64,000 nt of DNA from Cervus elaphus (GCF_910594005.1 NC_057819.1:125089669-125153668); one strand, 5' to 3'; shown: positions 11,120 to 21,895, counted from the first letter of the stretch. Made by a program: numbers and translations. The notes: a model not told the origin generated them from the letters alone.

Positions 11120-11670
11120 CTAGGGCTCGTTGGCCGGCTTGACCAGGTAGCCGCTGAAGGTGATGTAGGTGTCAAACTCGTCGCTGAAGATGGCGTTCTC
11201 CCGCTCGCCCTTGAAGAGGCGCACCCACACCTCATCCTGGTCCCGCAGCTCCAGCATCAGGCTCTGACTCTGCATGATACTGCGGTCGCTCACCTGGGCA
11301 TACAGGATCACCACCTCCTCCGCGTTCTTCATGATGTGCAGGTACGTCTCCTTCTGGTTCCAGGTGTGCACGTTGAGGCTGAAGAAGTAGATGCCAGGCA
11401 CGTAGCAGTAGAATTTCCCCGTGAACATGTTGAAGTGGCTGTAGAGGTTCACGAACTCCGTGTCAAAGATCACCGTCTGGTAGTAGTCGTTGCTGTGCAG
11501 GGGCTTCTTCCGGCCCACGGAGAAGGCGGCGTAGTGGTTCTTGCAGCGGTCCCCGGGGGCCCCCATGGACCCTTTCTGCCCTTTGGGTCCCGTGTGGCCC
11601 CTGGCACCCACAGACCCTGTTTTGCCGTATTTGCCTTGCAGGCCCCGGTCTCCCCGGTCGCCCTTCTCAC
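11120..11670 (-). CDS. C1QTNF1: C1QTNF1 last coding exon (collagen repeat and C1q domain)
   Basis: The acceptor reads CCTGTTTAG before GTGAGAAGGGCG (the exon starts at 11670). The exon begins within codon 97 (Gly), encodes GEKGDRGDRG through the collagen triplets and the whole C1q domain, and ends with TAG at 11120-11122. Confidence 0.96.
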
Positions 11671-14600
11671 CTAAACAGGACGGGAAAACACACGGTGTCA
11701 AGCAATCTCAAGGATTATTCTGTTTTCATCCAGAAGCAATCAAAAAAAATTTTTTTTCTTCCTTCTGGAAAATCCCGGCAAAGTAAAGCGTTTATCCAAA
11801 AGTAACGGGAGCAGCAGCCAGGCCCACGGCTCCCTCGGAGCAGATGAATTGCAGACACAGGGCCCCGGGGATGTAGGACCCGGGCCGCTTTGCTTCCCGG
11901 TTCCGTTGTGCTGGGTTGTGCAAGCTGATGTGCTGCTCGCAGGACCGTGACCCTGAGGCTCGCGGTACAAATGCAGGTGGGGTGAGACCCAGAGCTGCCC
12001 TGAGGCTCCTTCTCCCGTGGTCCTGTCCCCAACCTCTCCTCTTGGAAGGGGGCCAGAGCCTCAGAAACGAAATTCCCTCCTCCCCCCTAGATGACAGCAT
12101 GCCTCAGCTTGGTGCCCCAAGGGAGCCATCTGCCCCTGCCCCCTCCTCCTCCTCCCTAACTCCATCTTCTGCCCCGCCCTCCGATCAGGACAGGGCAGCG
12201 CCCCCTCCGCTCCCCAGGGGAAGGTGCCCTCGGCTGGTCTCTGTGCCTGACCTTTCAGGATGGTGATGTTGATCTGCGGCACCGGGATGGCCTGGTACAC
12301 GGGAGTACCAGGGTCACAGCAGCGGAGGCACCGAGAAGCAGGGCCTTCCTCGTCCTGCCTGGGGCCGTATTTTTCATGCTCTTCTTCATCCCTAAGGGAG
12401 TAAAGACATTACCGTGAAAGCCAGGAGCTCTCAGAGCCAGGAACTCCTCTCGTCTTCAGCTAGAGGGTCTGGGCTACCTGACGCGCCTGCTCTCACTCAG
12501 ATGTGCTCCTCTCTTGCTGTGCTCTGGGATCAGTCGTGTCTGACTCTTTACAGCCCCGTGGACTGTAGCCTGCCAGGATCCTCTGTCCATGAAACTCCCC
12601 AGGCAAGAATACTAGAATGGGTTGCCACTTCCTTCTCCAGGGCATCTTCCAGATGCAGGGATTGAACCTGTGTCTCTTCTGTCTCCTGCATTGGCAGGTT
12701 GACTCTTCACCACTAGCGCCACCTGGGAAGCCACATCTCTCTCCCAAATGTGCTGCCCTGGCTCTTGGTGAACTCTGAGATCCTCAGTGAAGTGTCAGAA
12801 AGAGCCCCTGCCCTCCGTTAACTGCAGTGACCGTCATGGAAATAACGATGACAAAAACAGCAATAATTTGAGGGCCTGGCAAGATGGAGGCTGCATGGGA
12901 GAAATCTGGCACCTCTAGGAGGGGTCTCTGGATGACAGCCCTTGAATGAACGTCGCCTTCATGTATCTAGGGCTTCCCTGGTAGCTCGGACTGTACAGAA
13001 TCCACCTGCAGTGCGGGAGACCTGGGTTCGATCCCTGAGTTGGGAAGATCCCCTGGAGAAGGGAAAGGCCACCCACTCCAGTATTCTGGCCTGGAGAATT
13101 CCATGAACTGTATAGTCCATGGGGTCGCAAAGGGTCGGACACAACTGAGCGACTTTCACTTCATTTCACTTCACTCAATTGGGAACTCTGACCTCCAGGA
13201 TTCTAGAAGACACTATGTTAAGCTGACTCATTTTCAAATGAGAGGGCTCAGCCAGACGTGTGGGATTCCTAGGAGCTGCAGTAGCTGGAGACTCTGCTGT
13301 CCTGTTCACAACCTGACTTGGAAACGGGCTCCTGAGGATCCCGGGGAGAGCGTGGGGAGGCGGGGAGCAACTGCTCCATGCTGCCACCTCCCGGCGTCAC
13401 GCTGCACTGCACCGTGCTCTCTGCGGCTGTTTGGTTTTGACAGCACCGTCTTGGAGGTGGCACAGTCCTCTCATCAAGCGGTCAGCCCCTTGTTTCACTC
13501 TGCTCCTATTTTCAAACCACAGACAATCCAGGAAAAGGATCTCCATGCCCTAAATTCAGCCACCTACAAGCTCTAGGGGCTTCCCTCGTGGCTCAGTGGT
13601 AAATAATCCACCCGCCAATGCAGAAGACTCAGGTTCCATCTCTGAGTGAGGAAGCGCCCTGGAGTACGAAATAGCAACCCACTCCTATGGTATTCAATAC
13701 CGAAAAATGGTATTCTTGCCTGGGAAATCCCATGGACAGAGGAGCCTGGCGGGCTTCAGTCCATGTAGGGGCGCAAAAGAGTCGGACACGACTTAGCAAC
13801 TAAACAACAAGTCCTAGACTCTCAGAGGAAACCCTGCCCCCCACCTCCCAGCAGAAGTCTCCACAAAATTTCCATGAGTCGCATTCATGAGAAGTGTCCC
13901 AAGCTGACGGACCTTCACTGCTGCTCAGCCCTGGAGTCTTCTCTTTCCAAACCCTGTCTCCAGCAGCGGCAGCAGCATGACCACTCATCCAGAATGGGAC
14001 CCTGAGCCTCATTACAGATGCTTCTCTGGCCTTGCCGCTCCATTCTGAGAATCATGCAGTCCTGAGGGGTCAGCCCAGTCCACCATCAAAGTACCTCCAG
14101 GAGCTGGGCCCTTGGCTCTCCCCACTTCTGGGACCACTGGCATTTTGAATGCTCCCCTGGAATTCATCTCTCCCTTGCCAGTTCATCCCCTGCTCTGCCA
14201 CCCTCCAGAATTCTTTCTAGAACACCATGAAATGCAAATCGCTGCACAACTCCCCTATAGATGAAGCTCCAGAAAGATCCTTCCTCACCAGGCTCATTCC
14301 ATCCTCCCATCCTCCACCCTCCAACACTGGCTCCCACTACTCAAAGGACCCGCCAGCCTTACACAATCAGACACTGGAACGGCTGCCCTTCACACATGTT
14401 GTCCTGGCTGCCAGGCAGCTTCCCCTTCTTCTGTGCCTGGGATGCTCCCCCAGTGACCTTCAAGACCCAGTCACTTCTCCACCTAACTTTCCCCAACCCA
14501 CCCACCCCCACCCACCACATCCATTTTGTGGACACACTTGTACTGCAGAGCCAACCTCACTGAAGTGGGTCGTCCGTGTCTGTGCCCCCACAGCCTTGGA

Positions 14601-16055
14601 GTTCCTGCAGCCCAGAGACTGTGTTGTCATTCATGTGTGTGTCCAGTGCCTAGCGGATGGCCAGATCAGTAGCAGCACTTGATTTGTTTGTTGATTTGTT
14701 TGTTGAATGAAAAGAAGGAGGAAGATGAGAAGAAAAGACAAAGGTCAAGAATGCTGTTGTGTGTGTGAAAGGGTGAGTCACTCAGTCATGTCCAACCCTG
14801 CAACCCCATGGACTGTAGTCTGCCTCTGTCCGTGGAATTCTACAGCAAGAATACTGGAGTGGGGGGCCATTCCCTTCTCTAGGGGATCTTCCCAACCCAT
14901 GGATGGAACCTGGGTCTCCTGCATTGCAGGCAGAGTCTTTATAGTCTGAGCCAGCAGAAAGGCCCAGGAATGATGTTCCGTTGCCCCAAACCTATGCAAG
15001 TCCAATATATTCCAAGTCAGCCCAAAGCTGACTAGCGAAAAGTGCTGAATGAAACTCAAAGCCAGCACTGGGCGTCTAGGACCTCTTGTTTGATGAATGA
15101 CATTTCCATCAGTAATCCTAAGTGTTTTATGTATCACTACAAAATATCCCAAAGATCCTAGAGTCTGTGTATCACTGAAGGCATATGTATATGAAGTGAA
15201 GTGAAGTGAAAGTCGCTCAGTCGTGTCCAACTCTTTGCGACCCCATGGACTATACAGTCCACGGAATTCTCCAGGCCAGAATACTGGAGTGGGTAGCCTT
15301 TTCCGTCTCCAGGGGATCTTCCCAACCCAGGGATCGAACCCAGGTCTCCTGCATTGCAGGCGGATTCTTTACCAACTGAGCTATCAGGTATATGAAGACA
15401 ATGCCATGAGGAAGAAATTCATAACTTTTCAAGGAAAGCCACCACTTCCCGTGTCAGTCTTCACGCATTGTCTCCACCTGGCAATGTGATCAGACAGCAG
15501 GGTGGTGGAGACCACTCTCGGGCTAGCAGTGTCCCTGCCTTCTACTTCCAGGTGGTGCTTAGAACTCTAATAGATACACTCAAAGGACAGGCAAGAATGC
15601 AAAGAAACCAAAGCCTGGGGTGGGGGGTTGGCATGTCCTTTTTTTAAGGATGTGACTGCAGAACCTCAGGCAGACCCACATTCCTCTGGGGTTGGAATGA
15701 GGCTGGGTTACTATCCGCAGTTGCAGATAACACGCCCGGGTCACTGAAAGGAGAAATGCTGCCTCCGTCCCCCAGCTCCTCAGCCTCAGCCTCTGCCCCT
15801 TCTCCTCTGGCCGTCAACAAGCACTCGGGGGTGGGGGGCGGCCCGGACTTGGCCCTTATCCCCATCACTGAGCCGGAGCTCTGGGACCCACGCCCCGCGG
15901 CCTCACCTCTCAGCGTGGTCCATCGGCGGCTCCCTGGTCCCCTCCTGCTCCTGCTGCTCCTGCTGCCCACGGGGCACTCGGCCCAGCACCAGACCGCAGG
16001 CGAAGGCCAGCAGCAGGCAGCACGCCAGCGCGAGTCCCAGCCCGCGGGAGCCCAT
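11120..16055 (-). CDS. C1QTNF1: C1QTNF1 (CTRP1), C1q and TNF related protein 1, complete CDS in three exons
   Basis: The CDS joins 16055-15907, 12391-12252 and 11670-11120 on the minus strand. All introns are GT-AG and phases agree (149, 140 and 551 nt), giving 279 residues against 281 for the human protein as I recall it. Seen in order: signal peptide about 1-25; a Gln/Glu-rich variable segment 31-38; CLRCC at 71-75, expected to stabilise oligomers by disulfides; an N-glycosylation sequon NIT at 91-93; fourteen Gly-X-Y collagen triplets at 97-138; and a C1q globular domain from about 140 to the end, with FNMFTGKFYCYVPG at 176-189 and ending SGYLVKPANEP. The protein is secreted and forms trimers and higher oligomers. 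Family literature links it to vascular, platelet and metabolic signalling. The start ATG has an optimal context (A at -3, G at +4). No frameshift is present, and identity is near certain. Confidence 0.97.
11671..12251 (-). other. C1QTNF1: C1QTNF1 intron between coding exons 2 and 3
   Basis: A 581-bp GT-AG intron (GTCAGG donor, TTTAG acceptor). It holds no named repeat and is GC-rich, with a CCTCCTCCTCC stretch near 12144. Confidence 0.9.
12252..12391 (-). CDS. C1QTNF1: C1QTNF1 middle coding exon
   Basis: A 140-nt exon between acceptor CTCCCTTAG and donor AAAG/GTCAGG. It encodes residues from Arg50 to Lys96: an acidic DEEEHEKYG segment, the CLRCC cysteine cluster and the NIT sequon at Asn91. 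Confidence 0.95.
12513..12732 (-). repeat. Bov-tA SINE (antisense) in C1QTNF1 intron
   Basis: Contains GATCAGTCGTGTCTGACTC and ends GCGCCACCTGGGAAGCC. It is in the same transcriptional sense as the host gene and lies 240 bp from an oppositely oriented copy. Confidence 0.9.
12971..13176 (+). repeat. Bov-tA SINE in C1QTNF1 intron
   Basis: Head GGCTTCCCTGGTAGCTCGGA and body AAGATCCCCTGGAGAAGG. It ends in a TTCACTTCATTTCACTTCAC tail. Confidence 0.92.
13577..13806 (+). repeat. Bov-tA SINE with decayed target duplication
   Basis: Head GGGCTTCCCTCGTGGCTCAG. An internal duplication has placed ATGGTATTC twice (near 13687 and 13708). ACAAGCTCTAG (13566-13576) and ACAAGTCCTAG (13807-13817) flank it. 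Confidence 0.9.
14230..14735 (+). repeat. L2 LINE 3' end
   Basis: CTTCAAGACCCAGTCACTTC near 14458, AGAGACTGTGTTGTCATTC near 14614, CCAGTGCCTAGC near 14643 and the terminal TTTGTTGAATGAAA near 14699 follow the order of the L2 3' consensus. Confidence 0.65.
14766..14965 (-). repeat. Bov-tA SINE (antisense)
   Basis: Contains GAGTCACTCAGTCATGTCC, GAATACTGGAGTGGGG and GGGTCTCCTGCATTGCAGGC, and ends AGCCAGCAGAAAGGCCC. It is somewhat diverged. Confidence 0.9.
15197..15388 (-). repeat. Bov-tA SINE (antisense) with 9-bp target duplication
   Basis: TATATGAAG at 15188-15196 and 15389-15397 brackets a well-kept copy containing AGTCGCTCAGTCGTGTCC and GAGCTATCAGG. Confidence 0.9.
15907..16055 (-). CDS. 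C1QTNF1: C1QTNF1 first coding exon (signal peptide)
   Basis: The acceptor is about 16073 (CTCCCCAG), with 17 nt of 5' UTR before the ATG at 16053-16055. The 149 coding nt encode MGSRGLGLALACCLLLAFAC and a CAG/GAG-rich stretch giving QQEQQEQE, and end CACGCTGAGAG before GTGAGG. The frame is open upstream of the acceptor, but that part is intron. Confidence 0.96.
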
Positions 16056-16189
16056 CTTCCCGCCGAGCCCTGCTGGGGAGACACACGGAGGGTGTGGGTT
16101 GGAAGAGCCCCACCGGGAAGAACAAGCCCATGGAGCTCGCCCCAGCCACCATGCCGGGAGGTGCTTCGCTGCCGCTCCTCCTGGGAGGG

Positions 16190-16520
16190 TGATCACACAC
16201 TCACACACTCAACACATTCACATACCTCGCTACACACTCCCACATGTACACACAAACCCCAGTGCACATTCGTGCACATACACACATACTCACACCCTCT
16301 CTCACACAGACAACACACACTCATACACAAATACACTCCACACACACTCAAGACACTCAGCACACTTGAAACACACTCAAATCCATACTCTTGTGTTCAC
16401 ACTTGCACACTCGACACACTCGTGAATACTCCCATGCACTCACATGTGTGCACACTCAGGCACACATGCATGCCCATCCCCAACATGCACACTCTCAGCA
16501 CACTCACAAACTTAATACGC
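16190..16520. repeat. CACACT-rich simple-repeat tract
   Basis: Imperfect CACACT/CACACA units (for example TCACACACTCACACACTC at 16192) run for about 330 bp. The tract ends 118 bp from the acceptor of the first coding exon. On the C1QTNF1 transcript it is GU-rich. Confidence 0.9.
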
Positions 16521-18015
16521 ACAGACTCGCACATTCCACCCTGGAGCACCCGGCTGCCTGTGGCTGTTGAGCCTGGCTCTGCCCAGCGCCCCCATGCCTC
16601 CCAGGAAGGAGACCCCTCAACCCTGAGCTCTGCAGATGATTGTGTCTTGGCCAGGTTAGGACAATGAGCAAAATCCCGAATGAATTTGGGGGTCCACTGT
16701 GCAGCGACCCTGGCCCAGCCGGCACCATGGGGGCCGGCGTGCAGGAAGGTGTCAAGTTGCCCTCTGGCCACCAGCTGGCCCACCAGTGAGTGTCCTTGAG
16801 CATCTGATGTGGGGGTGGGGGGTGAGTCCGCCCAGCCCCAGAGTGCAATTATCGTCATCGAAGCCAGCTCCATGTCTCTCCAAAAAGCCCTGGACAGGAC
16901 CCTCTTCGTCCAGGATTGAGATAGTCCTTCTAGAAAGAGCTGACCACTGGGGAGTTTCCCAGTGATCCCACTAGGGGGCACTGCTTGGGCTTAAAACAGA
17001 CACAATATCCCACCTGGTTTCTCAGTCCGCGTTACCACCCTGGCCACCCCGGGCCAGCCGTGGGGTTTACACGCGTGTGGAGACAGGAGTCACGTGCGCC
17101 TCGGCTATTTCTGGAGGCTGGAAAACCTCCCATCATGGAAGGGAAGACAGTGGTCAATCCCAACCCATTTTGTTCACCAAAACATACAATTTAACATGGA
17201 AAGGGCTGACGAGGACACTAAATTGGACCCTCTGGACTGCGCAGTGCAAGGGTTGAAGCTGGGGGAATAAGAACGCCCACCCCCCTTCTCAGCCAGGCTG
17301 GGGCTGGGAAACAGGCCTCATGAGGAGCAAAGCATCAGAGCAAGGAAACGGAATCAGAAGGGCCTGTCTGATTCTCTGATTCTTCTTTAATTCCTCTTTT
17401 CATGTCTAAGGGGAACGAAAATAATGAGAGCAAGTTCTGTTTTTCTTGGTAATCGTCTATCCAGGTGAATGCTCCTTTCACACGTCTTGGGCCTCCGTGG
17501 ACGTACTTCACCTCCCCTGGTTCAGAGACCTCGCAGCCCGGGAGGGCACGAGCCTCTCGTTGTGCCGACTCTCAGCTTTGTTCTTCTGTGTGTTAGTGGG
17601 CTCGCTGCTTTAGTGCTGAGGACAGAATGCTCTGGCCACCCTCCCTGCTGGAGCCCCATGCCAAGTCAGGAAAACCTGGGGGAGGCAGAGGACCAGGACC
17701 CAGAGCCAAGGGAGCTGAGGCTCTCCCAACGGGTCCTCAGAAATACGATGAGATTGAGCCAGGAAGGCTGGCTTCCGCAGGAACCCCACCCCAAGCCCCC
17801 AACCCACACTTCTACCACCTCTTTAATTCTCTGCACACCCCCTCCACGTTCTCTACCTGCCAAGAGTCAGAGCCCAGAGACCTTCCCAATGACCTAGAGA
17901 CTGGTTGGAACCAGGCCCCACCACTCAAAATGTTCACTACCTCACCTCCACTTCACAAAGAAAGTTTGTACTTATAAGTGTAATTCGTAAAACACATATT
18001 AAAAGGATCTCTCCT

Positions 18016-18195
18016 GGACTTTCCTGGTTCCCCAGCGGTGAAGAATCCACCTGCCAATGCAGGGGACACAGGTTCAATCCCTGGTCCGGGAAGATTCCCC
18101 TCGCGGCAGGGCAACGAAGCCCATGCGCCACAACACTGAGCCCGTACGCTGCAACTACTGAAGCCCACACACCTTAGAGCCCGCACTCCACCGAC
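18016..18195 (+). repeat. CHR-type SINE
   Basis: Head GGACTTTCCTGGTTCCCCAG and internal CAATCCCTGGTCCGGGAAGA, then a CGCAACTACTGAAGCCC-like downstream part that marks the longer CHR subfamily. Confidence 0.85.
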
Positions 18196-18390
18196 AGCCG
18201 CCCCAGGCCCGGTGCTGGGGATCGCGACAGCATTTCCCTTCATCCGTACAACCCTATAGGTTAGGGTTCCTGCTGAGATTACTTCCTCATTAATAGGTTT
18301 TACCCCATCAAAGGCCTCAGATGGACCTGCAGTGAAGCCTTTAAGGAGACAATATTCATTCATTATTATACCAAATTTACCACTGAAGAA

Positions 18391-18597
18391 GGGCTTCCCT
18401 GGTGGCTCAGATGGTAAAGAATTCGCCTGCCATGCGGGAGACCTGGGTTCGAACCCTGAGTTGGGAAGATCCCCTGGAGAAGGGCATGGCAACCCACTCC
18501 AGTATTCTAGCCTGGAGAATCCCCATGGACAGAGGAGCCTGGCGGGCTACAGTCCATGGGGTCACCAAGACTCGGACACAACTGAGTGACTAAGCAC
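18391..18597 (+). repeat. Bov-tA SINE
   Basis: A nearly complete copy with GGGCTTCCCTGGTGGCTCAG, GGGTTCGAACCCTGAGTTGG and CGGACACAACTGAGTGACTA. It faces an inverted copy 166 bp away. Confidence 0.95.
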
Positions 18598-18763
18598 CAG
18601 TGAGGAAAAAATGACATCGAAAAGTCGATCAGCCTAAGGCTGCCCAATTTTTAAGCTGTGGGGGCTGGATTTGAATTCAACAGGCTGCCTTCTGATCACA
18701 TCAAAATCCTACCCAAGACCCAACCAGGTGCTTCATATTCCTCCTGAAGGTCTCCCAGACCCT

Positions 18764-18992
18764 GGTGCATGACTGTGTGCTAAGTCACTTCAGTTGTGTC
18801 TGACCGTGAGACCCCATGGACTGTAGCCCCCCAGGCTCCTCTGTCCATGGGGATTCTCCAAGCAAGAATATTGAAGTGGGTTGCCATGCCCTCCTCCAGG
18901 GGATTTTCCCAACCCAGGAATCGAACCCACGTCTCTTATGTTTCCTGCATTGGCAGGTGGGTTCTTTACCGCTAGTGCCACCAGGAAAGCCC
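18764..18992 (-). repeat. Bov-tA SINE (antisense) with perfect 10-bp target duplication
   Basis: CCCAGACCCT at 18754-18763 and 18993-19002 flanks a copy containing CTAAGTCACTTCAGTTGTG and GTGCCACCAGGAAAGC. Confidence 0.93.
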
Positions 18993-19437
18993 CCCAGACC
19001 CTCAGCTGCAACCAACTCCCCCTGCTCTTTGTTGTGTTTCTCATATTGTCTCATCCTGCAAAGAGTTTTTCTTGGCCGGGAAGTTTCTGCACTGCAGACC
19101 CGTGACCTCCTCTGGGCCTGGGACATGGTCTTGTTCATCTTGGACCCGCCAAGCATCCTGCAGCACCCTCTACTTGACAAATATTTGTCAGATTGAATTC
19201 TCCAAACTTGTTTATTGCCCTATTTCTGTATTTCCTCTGTTTTTCCTTGGCGCCTTTATAATTACTCTTGTTTTCCTCTTCAATGCCAAACTTGCATCAC
19301 TTGAAAGGAAAAGAGGTTTTCCTTTCTTTAAACATCTTATCCCCCCTGAATTCAAAGTAATATATAATTCATTTGGGAAAAGTTGGAAAATAACAGCAAA
19401 AGGAAGGAAAGTGTTATCTTGGATTCCTTTGCCCCCA

Positions 19438-19675
19438 GGGTCCCTCAGCCTCGGCACCAGGGATGTCTGGGGCTGGACCAGCCTTTGTCGTGGGGCGGAG
19501 GGAGGGGGAGGGGCTGTCGTGTGCACTGCAGGATGTTTAGCAGCATCCCTAGACTCCACCCACTCGCTGCCATCAGCGCAGCCCCACCCCCAGTTGTGAC
19601 AGCCGAAAACCTTCTCCAGACTTTGCCACGTGTCCCCCGGAAGGCAGGAATCCTCCCAGTTGAGAATCAGTCCTC
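19438..19675 (-). repeat. MER20 DNA transposon (hAT-Charlie)
   Basis: CTCAGCCTCGGCACC, GCAGGATGTTTAGCAGCATC, CCCCAGTTGTGACAGCC and CCAGTTGAGAATCAG occur in the order of an antisense, nearly full-length MER20. Confidence 0.85.
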
Positions 19676-21162
19676 CACCCCCGATGGAAGCACCCTTCTG
19701 CACGTTGGTATGTCTCTTTCGAAGTCTAGAAAGGGAATTTTTCTGTACCTGGGTCAGAAGAGATGGAGACCAGGATGCAGCTGGGGAAGGGGTGGTGATA
19801 TCGGCAGGGGTGGAGCCGCGATGGCCCGGCAGGGTCGGAGGCGCCAGGCGGACTGACAGAGGGCAGCAGAGGTTGGAGGTTCTCCTCAAGGACCTCCTCT
19901 TTGGAGCCAAGGCAAACCCAGATTGAAACCTTTCTCTCTTTGCAACTATCTTCAGAACAAATTCCCCAAGTCCCACAGCAAAGTCAGCATCATGACTATG
20001 ATCATTTTACTCACTTTGGGGCAAAAAACAGTGTTGCCCAACTTCCAAAGAAACTTGGCTCTGGCCCACTTTAGTGATTTCCAGTGAAACAAAGTCCCCT
20101 GCAATGGAGGGGGCGTGGACCCCAGAAAGGTGACTCAGGAGAACATGCTGTGCTTAGCGAGGCACAGGAAGGACCTGCTATGCAGGTCCAGGAAGCGGCC
20201 CCCTGGACACCTCGGCCAAGGGTGTGTAAGCCTTCTGAATCTGGTCCTGCACGGTCCAGTCTCCTGGCTGCCTTGCGGTCAAGGCGTCTGAGGTCGTTTC
20301 CAACATGACTCAAGTTCTGGACTTGCCCATCCCAAACCCTGCAAGACACTCAGTTGCCAGATTCCATGGCAATTCCATGAACATCTTTTTCTACCACTCA
20401 CTCCCTTCAGGACCTGCGGCTCCTCTTCTCCTCTCCCTCAACACTCCCCAATCCCCCTGCAGCTTAACCTCCTCCCATCTTCCAACAGTAGGTGGGAGGG
20501 GAAAAGGAGGAATTGGGTCCATGGCAGGGTCTGGAGGAAGGCAGGCAGGGTGAGAACACTTCCTGGTTAATTATTTTTATCTTCCAGAGCCCCGGAATGG
20601 ATGTGTGGGGAATCCTTTAAGGAGAGAATTTTCATACACAAGTTCAAGTTTCTTTATATCTGTTTAAAAATCTTCCCATCACTTTGGGGGGCCCGCCCAC
20701 TTCCAAGGTGTCAGCCAATGTTCTGACAGTGAACTCCCAGCCCTCAGGCTCCACATGTTTGCCTCCGTTCCTTGTGGTCACACCCAGCTCAGTGCCCTTT
20801 GACAAAAGCATTTTATAACCATGGTTTTCCCTCTTCCCTGATCATCATCAGGTAACCAGCTGCTCTGAGAGGCGAGAGAAGCCCGGGATCTCCCTGGATT
20901 AGAAGGAATTTAGAAGACAAGTCCAAACGGCCTGTGTAGCTCAGGAATTGCCTCTCAGCAGAAAACTGAACACAGCCACGGTTTCCTGGACGCCCGTGAT
21001 GTGCACAGCATCAGGCAAGAGCTTGGGGGGCAGGGATACCACCGCACACTATAAACACCCCATAACCTCAAGGCCATTACCAGCCAGTGAAGAAGACAGA
21101 TACATGCCCAATCGCAGCTCAAGGCAGAACAGCAGATGTTGACTCAAAACGAGACATTCTAG

Positions 21163-21502
21163 AGGCTTCCTGGGTGGCTCAGTGGTAAAGAATCCACCTG
21201 CCAATGTAGGAGACACGGGTTCAATCCCTGATCCAGGAAGACCCCACGAGCAGCAGGGCAGCGAAGCCCATGCACCACAACTATTGAGCCATGTGCCGCA
21301 GCTACTGAAGCCCGCGGGCCCTAGAGCCGGCGCTCCACTACAACAGGGGCCGGGCAATGAGAAGACCACGCACCACAACTAGAGACTAGCTGCCATTCTC
21401 CCCAACTAGAGAAAAGCCTGCTCAGCAACGGAGACCCAGCACAACCAAAATTAAACAAACTAAAAATAAAAAAAGATACTCATCTACAAAAAAAGAGAGA
21501 GA
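21163..21502 (+). repeat. CHR-type SINE, long form, with perfect 12-bp target duplication
   Basis: GAGACATTCTAG at 21151-21162 and 21503-21514 brackets a long CHR copy. It has head GGCTTCCTGGGTGGCTCAG, repeated CACCACAACTA motifs and an A-rich tail. Confidence 0.92.
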
Positions 21503-21597
21503 GAGACATTCTAGGCCCATGCTGTGTGCACTGCAGTGGCCACTAACCACCTATGGCTATTTCATTTTAAACCAATTAAAATTAAAGAACATTCTAA

Positions 21598-21723
21598 GGA
21601 CTTCCCTGGCAGTCCAGTGGTGAAGACTCCACACTTCCATAGCAGGAGGCAGGGATTTGATATCTGCTTGGGGAACTAAGACCCCGCATGCCGCATGGCA
21701 TGGCCAAAAAGATAAAATAAATG
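21598..21723 (+). repeat. CHR-type SINE, short form, with target duplication
   Basis: Head GGACTTCCCTGGCAGTCCAG. AAAGAACATTCTAA (21584-21597) and AAAGATCATTCTAA (21724-21737) flank it. Confidence 0.92.
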
Positions 21724-21883
21724 AAAGATCATTCTAAATTCTGTTCCCAGTCACGCTAGCTGCGTTCCAGGGTCTCGGTGGCTACGGGGAGCTGGGAGCT
21801 ACCATACTGGAGGGCACAGAACAGAACATTTCAATCACCGCGGAAAGCTCCATTGGGCAGCTCAGTCCTATTAACATGAAGTT

Positions 21884-21895
21884 GGGGGGGGGGGG
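21884..21895 (+). repeat. 12-base G homopolymer
   Basis: A run of 12 G followed by CGGCGGTGGGG. It is intronic for C1QTNF1, where the transcript carries poly(C). Confidence 0.9.

Larger units (their letters stand above)
12392..15906 (-). other. C1QTNF1: C1QTNF1 intron between coding exons 1 and 2
   Basis: A 3.5-kb GT-AG intron (donor GTGAGG at 15906). It contains five Bov-tA SINEs and an L2 remnant, listed separately. The gaps at 12733-12970, 13177-13576, 13818-14229 and 15398-15906 show nothing further that I can name. Confidence 0.85.

Noticed and set aside
10943..11674. 243-codon plus-strand open frame
   Set aside because: It is the antisense shadow of the C1QTNF1 last coding exon. The minus-strand translation is an unmistakable C1q-domain protein with splice sites, while the plus-strand product has no domain.
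15903..16208. N-terminally extended C1QTNF1 (start at 16208)
   Set aside because: The extra codons lie upstream of a good CTCCCCAG acceptor and encode no conserved sequence. The Met at 16055 has an ideal context and begins the signal peptide.
15756..16667. 303-codon plus-strand open frame
   Set aside because: It is antisense to the C1QTNF1 first coding exon and runs on through the CACACT simple repeat, which keeps frames open artificially.
18391..18480. Functional tRNA gene suggested by A/B-box-like sequence in the many SINE heads
   Set aside because: The heads are tRNA-derived but cannot form an intact cloverleaf, and they are fused to the BovA body. They are SINE promoters, not tRNA genes.
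19212..19976. 254-codon minus-strand open frame
   Set aside because: It spans a MER20 transposon and intronic sequence. It has no domain and no transposase-like content.
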